DNA from: Candidatus Pelagibacter sp. | Lineage (GTDB): Bacteria > Pseudomonadota > Alphaproteobacteria > Pelagibacterales > Pelagibacteraceae | DNA length: 21,785 bases | Assembly: GCA_013204495.1 (NCBI GenBank) | Contig: JABMNQ010000187.1 | Span: 1 to 21,785 of the forward strand | Direction: 5' to 3' | Shown here: piece after piece, positions 15,215-21,785 of the stretch | Layout: each line of letters opens with the position of its first letter | Position numbering within the stretch: the first letter of the stretch is position 1 | Translations under genes and position numbers: made by a program | The notes under the pieces: model-generated | Told to the model about the DNA's origin: nothing | Seen by the model: the letters and a program-made list of their open reading frames with translations, nothing else | Database searches by the model: none

Positions 15215-16454
15215 TTACAAAAAAGCAAAAAATATTCTAATAAAATCAAAAATAAATATTAAAAATGAAGTTATAAGTTCATCAAAATCATTAAATAGAA
15301 TCAATGTTTTAGATATTTATTGTCCGGTGGATTATCCAGCAGGAACTAATGCTGCATTTGACGGTTTTGCTATTAATTCTAAAGATGCATTAAAGCTTGA
15401 TAAAAAAAACTCTAAAGAATTTAAAATTTTAAAATCAATATCTGCAGGTGATAATCCAAAAATAAATAAAGTAAAAAAATTTCAAACAGTTGAAGTGATG
15501 ACAGGTGCTCTTATACCCAAATTTTTTGACACTATTATTCCCATAGAAAAAATCGTGTTTACTAAAGATAAAAAATCTATTGTAATAAATGAAAAAATTA
15601 AAAAAAATCAGCATATACGACTTATTGGCTCTGATTATAAAAAGAAAGAATTGATCGTCAAAAAGGGAACCATTATTCAACCATCACACATTTTAGCTTT
15701 TAAAACATTGGGTATTAAAAACATTAAAGTTAAAAAGAAAATTAATATTTTATTTTTTTCTACAGGAAATGAAATTTCCAACAATATTAATATTGCTAAT
15801 TGGAAAGTTAGAAATTCAAATAGTCATTATATAAAATCTTTATCTAATAATTTTTTATTTAATTATATGGATGGTGGAATTTTGAGAGATAAAGATGAAC
15901 AGTTTTTTAAAAAGCAAATTGAAAAAAATTTTAGATCTGAAACAGATATTATAATTACGTCGGGAGCTGTTTCAGCCGGTAAGCACGATTTTATTCCCTC
16001 AGTAGTAAAAAAATTTAATTTATCAAATTTCTTTAAAGGTGTAGCTATTAGACCTGGTAAACCGATCTTATTTGCTAAGTTTAAAGGAAGTGAACAGGCT
16101 ATCTTTGGACTTCCAGGCAATCCTATTTCTTCCTCTGCTTGTTTTAGATTTTTTGTATACCCATACATTTTAAATATTCTTGGGGTTAAGGAAGAAAAAC
16201 CTTTTAAAGCTAAATTAATAAATAGTTTTACTAAAAGAAAAAACTTTACCAGGTTTTTAAAAGCAAGATTAACTTCAACCAATGATGGAAAACTCGAAAT
16301 TGAAGTTTTAAAAGGGCAAGAATCCTTCAGAATTAAATCGTTTGTTGAATCTAATGTTTGGGGCCTATTTAAATATGGCCAATCAGACTTTAAAAAGGGA
16401 GAATTAATTGATTGCTATTCTTCAATAGGTTCAAATATAAATATCTTCAAATAA
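15207..16454 (+). CDS. moeA: Molybdopterin molybdenumtransferase MoeA
   Basis: A 415-residue MoeA, which inserts molybdate into adenylylated molybdopterin. Motifs in order: PAGTNAAFDGFAINSKDA (canonical MDGYA, here FDGFA), SAGDNPK, VEVMTGALIPKFFDTIIPIE, a late FFSTGNEI, ILRDKDEQF, TSGAVSAGKHDFIPS (usual GGVSVGxxDY, acidic residue kept), VAIRPGKPILFAKF and FGLPGNPISSSACF. The acidic residues that bind metal and molybdate in the E. coli enzyme have equivalents here. A TTG at 15198 is in frame, but the ATG at 15207 gives the overlap ATGATTGA with mobA and a more typical N-terminus, so I use it. The protein is unusually lysine-rich, as expected in AT-rich DNA. Confidence 0.95.
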   Translation: MIDYKKAKNILIKSKINIKNEVISSSKSLNRINVLDIYCPVDYPAGTNAAFDGFAINSKDALKLDKKNSKEFKILKSISAGDNPKINKVKKFQTVEVMTGALIPKFFDTIIPIEKIVFTKDKKSIVINEKIKKNQHIRLIGSDYKKKELIVKKGTIIQPSHILAFKTLGIKNIKVKKKINILFFSTGNEISNNINIANWKVRNSNSHYIKSLSNNFLFNYMDGGILRDKDEQFFKKQIEKNFRSETDIIITSGAVSAGKHDFIPSVVKKFNLSNFFKGVAIRPGKPILFAKFKGSEQAIFGLPGNPISSSACFRFFVYPYILNILGVKEEKPFKAKLINSFTKRKNFTRFLKARLTSTNDGKLEIEVLKGQESFRIKSFVESNVWGLFKYGQSDFKKGELIDCYSSIGSNINIFK

Positions 16455-16502
16455 ATCTCATTTTTATTGTAGTGCAAATTAATAAGCTTTAAATATTGTT
16501 CA

Positions 16503-17408
16503 ATGATTGAATTAAAAAATGAAAAAATTGCTATTCCTGTTGTTTTATTAGCCGGTCTCATCTGGTCTTTTGGCCCCTTGGTTGTAAGATATATGGATCA
16601 ACCCAATTTAGTTCCTTGGCAGTATATTTTTACAAGAGGCCTAACAATTTTTTTAGTATTGAATCTTTATCTTTTTTTTGATGAAGGCAAAGATTTTTAT
16701 AAAAATTATTTAAAAATTGGAATTTCAGGTGTTATTGGTGGAACTGGACTTGGTATTGCTATGATAACGTTTATTTATTCAATAACCAATACAAGTGCAG
16801 CAGTGACGTTACTTTGTTTGGCTGCAATGCCATTTTTTACTGCATTATTAGGATTTTTATTTTTAAAAGAAAAAATTTCATTAAATGTTTGGACAGCAAT
16901 TATAATTGCAACTATCGGAATAATAATTATCGCGTTTGGCAATACTGAAAAAAACTCTTTGTTAGGACTTATTTTTGGTATGACTTCCTCAGTTGGTTTT
17001 TCTGTTTTTTCAGTTACGCTAAGATGGAAAAAAGAAACACCAAAATTTACAACAGTAGCTTTTTCAGGTTTCTTTTGTTTTACTGTTGCTTCAATTGTTA
17101 TCTTAAGTAACGATATGTCATTTTTATCTTCAAGTTATAATGGTGCCTTATTTTCTATACACGGTACATTAGTTTGTATAGGACTAATCTTGTATTCAAT
17201 TGGCTCGAAAGCCATACCAGCAGCAGAACTTACCTTGTTATCGCTAACTGAAGTTATAGGAGGTATATTTTGGGTTTGGATTCCAATTTTAGGCATTAAT
17301 GAAATACCTTCAACAAATACTATAATAGGAGGCTTTTTCCTATTTATGTCTATTATTTATTATAGCCTTACAATTAAAACTAATAGAAGATTCATAGCAT
17401 TAAATTAG
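16503..17408 (+). CDS. DMT superfamily (EamA) transporter
   Basis: A 301-residue membrane protein with about ten hydrophobic segments in two repeated halves, the EamA layout. Family landmarks are AGLIWSFGPLVVRYM at helix 1, TNTSAAVTLLCLAAMPFFTALLGFLFLKEKIS closing the first half, and AAELTLLSLTEVIGGIFWVWIPILGINE in the second half. EamA proteins move amino acids, metabolites or nucleotide sugars, usually by proton antiport, and substrate cannot be read from sequence. A 48-base AT-rich gap separates it from moeA, so it may start a new transcript. It ends 10 bases before the creatinase gene, and its TAG stop overlaps the Shine-Dalgarno site of that gene, implying co-expression. Transport of a guanidino compound or product is only a hypothesis. 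Confidence 0.9.
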   Translation: MIELKNEKIAIPVVLLAGLIWSFGPLVVRYMDQPNLVPWQYIFTRGLTIFLVLNLYLFFDEGKDFYKNYLKIGISGVIGGTGLGIAMITFIYSITNTSAAVTLLCLAAMPFFTALLGFLFLKEKISLNVWTAIIIATIGIIIIAFGNTEKNSLLGLIFGMTSSVGFSVFSVTLRWKKETPKFTTVAFSGFFCFTVASIVILSNDMSFLSSSYNGALFSIHGTLVCIGLILYSIGSKAIPAAELTLLSLTEVIGGIFWVWIPILGINEIPSTNTIIGGFFLFMSIIYYSLTIKTNRRFIALN

Positions 17409-17411
17409 GAG
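17407..17411 (+). promoter_or_regulatory. Shine-Dalgarno site of the creatinase gene
   Basis: AGGAG overlaps the TAG stop of the transporter gene and lies 7 bases before the ATG at 17419. It supports that start and coupling of the two genes. Confidence 0.65.
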
Positions 17412-17418
17412 TGTCAAC

Positions 17419-18636
17419 ATGCAAAGGCCAGATTTTTTTACACTACACAATGGTGATAAAGCAAAACTTCCATTCTCAGATAAAGAATACCAAACTAGAG
17501 TTGACAGCTTAAGAGAGGTAATGAGTAAAAATAATCTGGATATGATTATTTTAACTTCTATGCATAACATTGCTTATTATACAGGATTTATTTATTGTTC
17601 ATTTGGAAGACCTTTTGGATGTGTTGTAACAGAGAATAAAATTTCTACAATTTCTGCCAACATCGATGCCAGTCAACCTTGGAGAAGATCTCATACTGAT
17701 AATGTAATTTATACTGACTGGAAAAGAGATAATTTTTTAAAAGCCATAGTTTCTATAATTGGTAGAGATGAACCACCAAAAAATATTGGAATTGAAAATG
17801 ATCATGTAACCGTTGATGTAAAAGAAAAACTCACCTCTATTTTTATATTTTCATCTTTTAGTGATGTATCTAATGACTTGATGAATCTTAGAATGATCAA
17901 ATCGAATGAAGAAATAGAGATAATTAAAAATGGTGCTAGAATTGCTGATTTAGGTGGTGAAGAGATTGTTAAAAATATTAGAGTAGGCGAAAGTGAACTT
18001 GAAATTGCAATAGCTGGTAGAGATAGAATGGAACGTGAAATTGCAAAAACATATCCAGATGCAGAATATATGGATACTTGGGTTTGGTTTCAGTCAGGTC
18101 TAAACACCGATGGTGCACATAACCCAAAAACAAATAGAAAGTTAAAATCAGGTGATATTTTATCTTTAAACACTTTTCCAATGATCTCAGGTTATTATAC
18201 AGCGCTTGAGAGAACTTTATTTGTTAATGAGATAGATGATGCCTCTCTAAAGGCATGGGAGGCCAATGTAAAAGTACATAAAAAAGGCTTAGAGTTAATT
18301 AAGCCAGGAATTAAATGTTCTGACATTTGTCACGAGTTAAATGAATTATTTGCTGAACTTGGTTACTTGCAATATAGAACATTTGGTTATGGGCATTCTT
18401 TTGGAGTGTTGTCACATTTTTATGGAAGAGAAGCAGGGTTAGAACTTCGTGAAGATATAGATACTGTATTGGAGGAAAACATGGTTATTTCTATGGAGCC
18501 AATGATTATGATACCTGAAGGAAAACCTGGTGCTGGAGGTTATAGAGAGCATGATATTTTAGTTATAGGAAAAAATAGCGCTGAAAACATTACTAAGTTT
18601 CCTTTTGGTCCAGAACATAATATTATAAAATCATAA
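17419..18636 (+). CDS. Creatinase (creatine amidinohydrolase), M24 pita-bread fold
   Basis: A 405-residue creatinase, which hydrolyses creatine to sarcosine and urea; Pseudomonas creatinase has about 404 residues. From memory of that protein, long blocks agree: YCSFGRPF (59-66, with the carboxylate-binding F62 and R64), SANIDASQPWRR, DTWVWFQSGLNTDGAHNP (219-236, catalytic H234), GYYTALERTLF (258-268, E264), YRTFGYGHSFG, YGREAGLELREDIDTVLE (R337), MVISMEPMIMIPEG (E360) and GGYREHDIL (H378). Positions that bind metal in M24 peptidases are not Asp (SLNTFP, YYTALERT), which fits the metal-free creatinases and argues against an Xaa-Pro peptidase. The gene is followed 3 bases later by an amidinotransferase gene. 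Guanidinoacetate or another guanidino acid cannot be excluded as substrate. Confidence 0.9.
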   Translation: MQRPDFFTLHNGDKAKLPFSDKEYQTRVDSLREVMSKNNLDMIILTSMHNIAYYTGFIYCSFGRPFGCVVTENKISTISANIDASQPWRRSHTDNVIYTDWKRDNFLKAIVSIIGRDEPPKNIGIENDHVTVDVKEKLTSIFIFSSFSDVSNDLMNLRMIKSNEEIEIIKNGARIADLGGEEIVKNIRVGESELEIAIAGRDRMEREIAKTYPDAEYMDTWVWFQSGLNTDGAHNPKTNRKLKSGDILSLNTFPMISGYYTALERTLFVNEIDDASLKAWEANVKVHKKGLELIKPGIKCSDICHELNELFAELGYLQYRTFGYGHSFGVLSHFYGREAGLELREDIDTVLEENMVISMEPMIMIPEGKPGAGGYREHDILVIGKNSAENITKFPFGPEHNIIKS

Positions 18637-18639
18637 AGT

Positions 18640-19752
18640 ATGATTGAAAAAACTGTAGTTAGTAGCTGGAATGAATGGGATCCTCTAAAACATGTAATTG
18701 TTGGTAAGGCTGATGGCACTTGTATTCCTGCACCAGAACCAGCATTAGACGCAAAGGTACCAGAAGACTCTGATATGAGAGGTCAATTTGGACCAAGAAC
18801 TAAAGATACAGTTGATAAAGCAAACCAACTATTAGATGATTTTTCAAGAATGCTTGAAAAAAGAGGCATTAGGGTAGATAGACCAGACCCAATAGATTTT
18901 AATCAAAAAATTTCAACACCGGATTGGCAAGCAGAAACAATGTTTGGATGTATGCCACCGCGAGACGTTTTATTAACAGTGGGTAGTGAAATTTTAGAGG
19001 CTACGATGAGTTATAGATGTAGATGGTTTGAGTATTTATGCTACAGGCCTTTACTAAAAAAATATTATGATGAAGATCCTAATATGAGACATGAGTCTGC
19101 ACCAAAACCAAGATTAACAGATGCAGACTATAGAAAAGATTATCTGTCAGACAAAATTGGTATTCAAAAAAGATTAGAATGGACAGAAGATAAATTTTTT
19201 GTAACAACGGAAGAAGAGCCATTATTTGATGCAGCAGATGTTTTAAGATTTGGTAAAGATTTAGTTGTGCAGCATGGATTTACCACAAACCTTAAAGGAA
19301 TAGATTGGCTCAGAAGACATTTTAAAGATCATAGAGTGCATGCAGTAAATTTTCCAGGTGACCCTTATCCAATTCATATAGATGCAACATTTACTCCAAT
19401 TAAAGAAGGTTTAATTATTAATAACCCTCAAAGAAGACTTCCAAAAGAACAAAGAAAACTTTTTGAAAATAATGGATGGGAAATTATTGATTCAGCTCAA
19501 CCTGCGCACAATCAACCACCACCGCTATGCTATTCATCAACATGGCTATCAATGAATGTATTAGTTTTAGACCCTAAAACAGTATGTGTTGAAAAAAGTG
19601 AAGTTTACCAAGCTGAACAATTAGATAAATTAGGAATGGAAGTAATTCCAGTCTCTCTTAGAGATGCTTATGCATTTGGTGGAGGACTTCATTGTTGTAC
19701 AGCAGATGTTTACCGTGAAGGTGAGCTAAAAGATTATTTTCCAAAACAATAG
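18640..19752 (+). CDS. Arginine:glycine amidinotransferase-like enzyme
   Basis: A 370-residue amidinotransferase closely resembling vertebrate AGAT/GATM over its whole length. Such enzymes move the amidino group of arginine to an amine through a thiouronium on cysteine. Visible are SSWNEWDPLKHVIVGKADG (8-26), RPDPIDF (81-87), PRDVLLTVGSEILEATM (107-123), FVTTEEEPLFDAAD (187-200, catalytic Asp region), PIHIDATF (244-251, H246), SSTWLSMNVLVLD (299-311) and GGGLHCCTADV (347-357, nucleophile C352). Where human AGAT has HCWTCD, this protein has HCCTAD, so a second cysteine follows the nucleophile. The acceptor amine (glycine, lysine, a diamine or other) cannot be read directly; similarity favours glycine. 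It is wedged between creatinase (3-base gap) and threonine aldolase (2-base gap), a glycine-centred context. Confidence 0.9.
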   Translation: MIEKTVVSSWNEWDPLKHVIVGKADGTCIPAPEPALDAKVPEDSDMRGQFGPRTKDTVDKANQLLDDFSRMLEKRGIRVDRPDPIDFNQKISTPDWQAETMFGCMPPRDVLLTVGSEILEATMSYRCRWFEYLCYRPLLKKYYDEDPNMRHESAPKPRLTDADYRKDYLSDKIGIQKRLEWTEDKFFVTTEEEPLFDAADVLRFGKDLVVQHGFTTNLKGIDWLRRHFKDHRVHAVNFPGDPYPIHIDATFTPIKEGLIINNPQRRLPKEQRKLFENNGWEIIDSAQPAHNQPPPLCYSSTWLSMNVLVLDPKTVCVEKSEVYQAEQLDKLGMEVIPVSLRDAYAFGGGLHCCTADVYREGELKDYFPKQ

Positions 19753-19754
19753 AT

Positions 19755-20807
19755 ATGGCAACAATTAAAACAAAAAGAGAGCGAGTAAAATTCGCTTCTG
19801 ATAATGTGGCGGGTGCATGTCCAGAAGTATTAGAAGCGCTATTGAAAGCCAATGAAGGAGATAGTGCTCCTTATGGAAATGACGATTACTCTAAAAGCTT
19901 ACAAAAAAAATTTTCAGAAATATTTGAAAAAGAAGTGATAGTTTATCCAATTGCCTCAGGTACAGCCGCAAATGCACTAGCACTTGCAACAATGACACCT
20001 GTATTTGGTAATATTTATTGTCATAAATTAGCTCATATTAATACTGATGAATGTGGTGCACCTGAGTTTTATACTGGTGGTGCTAAATTAATTCCATTAG
20101 TAGGAGTTGATGGAAAGATTACCCCTGAAGAGTTAGAGCAAAATATTAGTGGAGTTGGTATTGTTCACCATACACAACCGTCCTCAGTAAGCATTACCCA
20201 AGTATGTGAAACTGGTGAAGTATATGAGTTAGACGAAATTAAAGAGATAACTAAAGTTGCACATAATCATAATTTAAATATGCACATGGATGGAGCAAGA
20301 TTTGCAAATGCACTAGTTTCACTTAATTGTACTCCAGCTGAAATGACATGGAAATCAGGGATTGATGTTTTGTCCTTTGGTGCAACAAAAAATGGTTGCA
20401 TAGCTGCAGAAGCTATTATATTTTTTAAACCAGAGTTAGTAGGAAATTTATCTTTTTTAATGAAAAGAGCAGGGCATTTATTATCAAAAATGCGTTTTGT
20501 ATCCGCTCAATTAGAAGCTTACATTTCAAATAACGTTTGGTTAGACAATGCAAAAAATGCAAATGAAATGGGAAAAAAATTAAGTGAAGGTTTAATCAAA
20601 CATAGCAGTATAAAACTTGCCTACCCAACTCAAGCAAACGAAGTTTTTGCTAAGTTTCCAAGAGAAGTTATTGAGCATCTAAATTCTGAAGGATACAAAA
20701 TGAATGAAGATGAGCTAGATGGTCAAGCAGTAAGACTGGTTGCAGCATGGAATACCAAAATTTCAGATGTAGAAAGCTTTCTTGAAACTGTAAATCAATC
20801 AAAATAA
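19755..20807 (+). CDS. ltaE: Low-specificity threonine aldolase
   Basis: A 350-residue fold-type I PLP enzyme of the threonine aldolase family, which cleaves L-threonine (or allo-threonine) to glycine and acetaldehyde. Landmarks: FASDNVAGACPEVLEAL (13-29), PYGNDDYSKSLQ (39-50), the cofactor-binding PIASGTAANALAL (65-77), CHKLAHINTDECGAPEF (89-105), MHMDGARFANAL (176-187, with the Asp that contacts the pyridine nitrogen), and LSFGATKNGC (206-215) with the Schiff-base K212. Family length is about 340-350. Other beta-hydroxy amino acids are possible substrates. It is 2 bases downstream of the amidinotransferase gene, so a shared role in supplying or recycling glycine is likely. Confidence 0.94.
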   Translation: MATIKTKRERVKFASDNVAGACPEVLEALLKANEGDSAPYGNDDYSKSLQKKFSEIFEKEVIVYPIASGTAANALALATMTPVFGNIYCHKLAHINTDECGAPEFYTGGAKLIPLVGVDGKITPEELEQNISGVGIVHHTQPSSVSITQVCETGEVYELDEIKEITKVAHNHNLNMHMDGARFANALVSLNCTPAEMTWKSGIDVLSFGATKNGCIAAEAIIFFKPELVGNLSFLMKRAGHLLSKMRFVSAQLEAYISNNVWLDNAKNANEMGKKLSEGLIKHSSIKLAYPTQANEVFAKFPREVIEHLNSEGYKMNEDELDGQAVRLVAAWNTKISDVESFLETVNQSK

Positions 20808-20818
20808 ATTATTAGAGA

Positions 20819-21595
20819 ATGAATTCAGTAATTTCATCTCTATATTTTTCTCCCATTAAATCTTTATCATTTCAACATATAAAAAAAACTATTGTTAAAA
20901 AAGATATTGGAATTTTAAATGATAGAATTTTTGCTTTATCTAGAGGACTAAACGAAGACAAAGCAAAACAAATAGAAAAAGATCCTACTCAAAGAGAGTT
21001 AATTAATTTTATGACGTTAAAAAACTCTCCAGTATTAAATAAATATAATTTTGAATTTAAAGATAAAAATCTTTACTTATTTAAAGATAATAAAGAGATC
21101 ATTTCAGTTGCAACAAATAATGAGAAAGATAAGCAAAAATTATCAAACATGTTATTAGAACTAGAAAGTGATTTACCACAACCAAGTTATTTGCTTAAAA
21201 ATGAGATATATCCTTTTTATGACACAACAGGTAATAAAAGTGTATCTAATACAATTTCATTAATAAATCTGAACAGCATTAAAGATTTTGAAATAAAGAT
21301 TAATCAAAAAATAGAATTTGAAAGATTTAGAGGAAATATTTATGTTAAAGATCTAAAACCTTGGGCTGAAAGAGAATGGCTGGGTAAAACTTTATTAATT
21401 AATAACATCAAATTTAAAGTCTTAAAACATATCCCTAGATGTTCAGCCACCAATTTAAAAATTAATTCACAAGAAGCAGATATCAACCTTCCCAATACAC
21501 TAAAGAAAACTTATAATAATATAGATATGGGGGTGTATCTACTTCCATTAGCTGACGGAGAAATCTCAGAAGGGAATGAAATTTTTTTATCTTAA
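20819..21595 (+). CDS. MOSC-domain molybdenum-cofactor protein (YcbX/mARC-like)
   Basis: A 258-residue protein with an N-terminal MOSC beta-barrel (SLYFSPIKSLSFQHIKK at residues 7-23, then NDRIFAL, where 'PIKS' and 'DR' are family marks) and a C-terminal MOSC domain: FERFRGNIYVKDLKPWAERE (168-186), KHIPRCSATNL (203-213) and GVYLLPLADGEISEGNEI. C208 is the expected molybdenum ligand. Relatives (YcbX, mARC) reduce N-hydroxylated compounds such as hydroxylamines, amidoximes and N-hydroxyguanidines. It is the last gene of the creatinase/amidinotransferase run, 11 bases after threonine aldolase, in a window that also encodes Moco synthesis. The substrate is unknown. Its stop overlaps that of the convergent gene at the right edge. 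Confidence 0.85.
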   Translation: MNSVISSLYFSPIKSLSFQHIKKTIVKKDIGILNDRIFALSRGLNEDKAKQIEKDPTQRELINFMTLKNSPVLNKYNFEFKDKNLYLFKDNKEIISVATNNEKDKQKLSNMLLELESDLPQPSYLLKNEIYPFYDTTGNKSVSNTISLINLNSIKDFEIKINQKIEFERFRGNIYVKDLKPWAEREWLGKTLLINNIKFKVLKHIPRCSATNLKINSQEADINLPNTLKKTYNNIDMGVYLLPLADGEISEGNEIFLS

Positions 21596-21785
21596 CTTGG
21601 GTTCTTCTTTAAATGTTCACTCCAATCAACAACTTCTTGAAACTTATCGTCAGGAATATCTTTATAAGAGTTCTCAAACTTCTCTTTGACACACAAAGCA
21701 ACATGCGCATAGGGGTTTCTCCCTTTCGGATGATTGGGGTGACTGGGAAGTTGACCCAGTAAATAATCACCAGCTTCCTGAATTA
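21592..21785 (-). CDS. Unidentified protein, C-terminal part
   Basis: An open minus-strand frame enters from the right edge and ends at TAA (21592-21594). The last 63 residues contain GDYLLGQLPSHPNHPKGRNP, YAHVALCVKEKF, NSYKDIPDDKFQEV and VDWSEHLKKNPS. The composition is that of a soluble protein, with Pro/His-rich loops followed by helices. The even codon use and the snug convergent overlap with the MOSC gene stop indicate a real gene. I do not recognise the family, and no start codon is inside the window. Confidence 0.65.
   Translation of the reverse strand, partial: IQEAGDYLLGQLPSHPNHPKGRNPYAHVALCVKEKFENSYKDIPDDKFQEVVDWSEHLKKNPS

Noticed and set aside
16455..16502. Promoter or terminator between moeA and the transporter gene
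   Set aside because: The 48-base AT-rich gap has only weak -35/-10-like strings (TTGTAG, TAAATA) and no hairpin that I could support.
17419..18636. Xaa-Pro aminopeptidase assignment
   Set aside because: The M24 fold is shared, but metal-binding Asp positions are missing and the substrate residues and long blocks match creatinase.
1..21785. Glycine riboswitch, CRISPR array, tRNA, IS element or prophage
   Set aside because: Looked for because of the glycine genes and general interest; gaps are too short for a riboswitch and no spaced repeats, transposase, terminal repeats or tRNA-like sequence were seen.

Overview
The window is AT-rich, gene-dense DNA with almost no intergenic space. Genes overlap by a few bases or sit 2-12 bases apart, and no gap without a gene exceeds 50 bases. 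Gene content (GcvP, an NAD-dependent formate dehydrogenase of the fused NuoEF type, fdhD, mobA/moeA, creatinase, amidinotransferase, threonine aldolase) with strong AT bias and streamlining suggests a free-living marine alphaproteobacterium, most likely of the SAR11/Pelagibacterales type. The taxon is inferred, not proven. No rRNA, tRNA, CRISPR array, insertion sequence or phage gene was seen.

Layout. (1) 1-814: 3' end of gcvP, glycine decarboxylase P protein. (2) 827-4572, plus strand: an overlapping set of an amine-oxidase-like flavoprotein, a DUF1365 protein, a cyclopropane-synthase-like methyltransferase and a DUF3833 lipoprotein. An SDR (4569-5330, minus) and a TspO/MBR membrane protein (plus) follow. 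This combination resembles the alphaproteobacterial membrane-lipid methylation/furan fatty acid and photooxidative-stress gene sets. (3) 5822-6925: a DadA/FOXRED1-like FAD oxidoreductase. (4) 14550 down to 6930, minus strand: a six-gene formate dehydrogenase operon in transcription order: SufU-like scaffold, HPP membrane protein, fdhD, fused NuoE/NuoF-like beta subunit, molybdenum alpha subunit, selO. (5) 14594-16454, plus: mobA and moeA, divergent from the formate operon across a 43-base gap. (6) 16503-21595, plus: DMT exporter, creatinase, arginine:glycine-type amidinotransferase, threonine aldolase and a MOSC/YcbX-like molybdenum protein. (7) 21592-21785, minus: the C-terminus of an unidentified gene.

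How they may work together (inference). Creatinase gives sarcosine plus urea, or glycine plus urea if it acts on guanidinoacetate. The amidinotransferase interconverts arginine/glycine and ornithine/guanidinoacetate. Threonine aldolase gives glycine, and the DadA-type oxidase could demethylate an N-methyl amino acid. GcvP and one-carbon metabolism then feed formate to the formate dehydrogenase, whose molybdenum cofactor needs MobA, MoeA and FdhD. The window therefore reads as a glycine/one-carbon/formate neighbourhood with a membrane-lipid modification cluster embedded in it.

The most unusual points are the creatinase-amidinotransferase pair, a changed set of iron-sulfur cysteines in the formate dehydrogenase beta subunit, and the accessory genes (SelO, HPP protein, Cys-rich SufU-like protein) built into the formate dehydrogenase operon.
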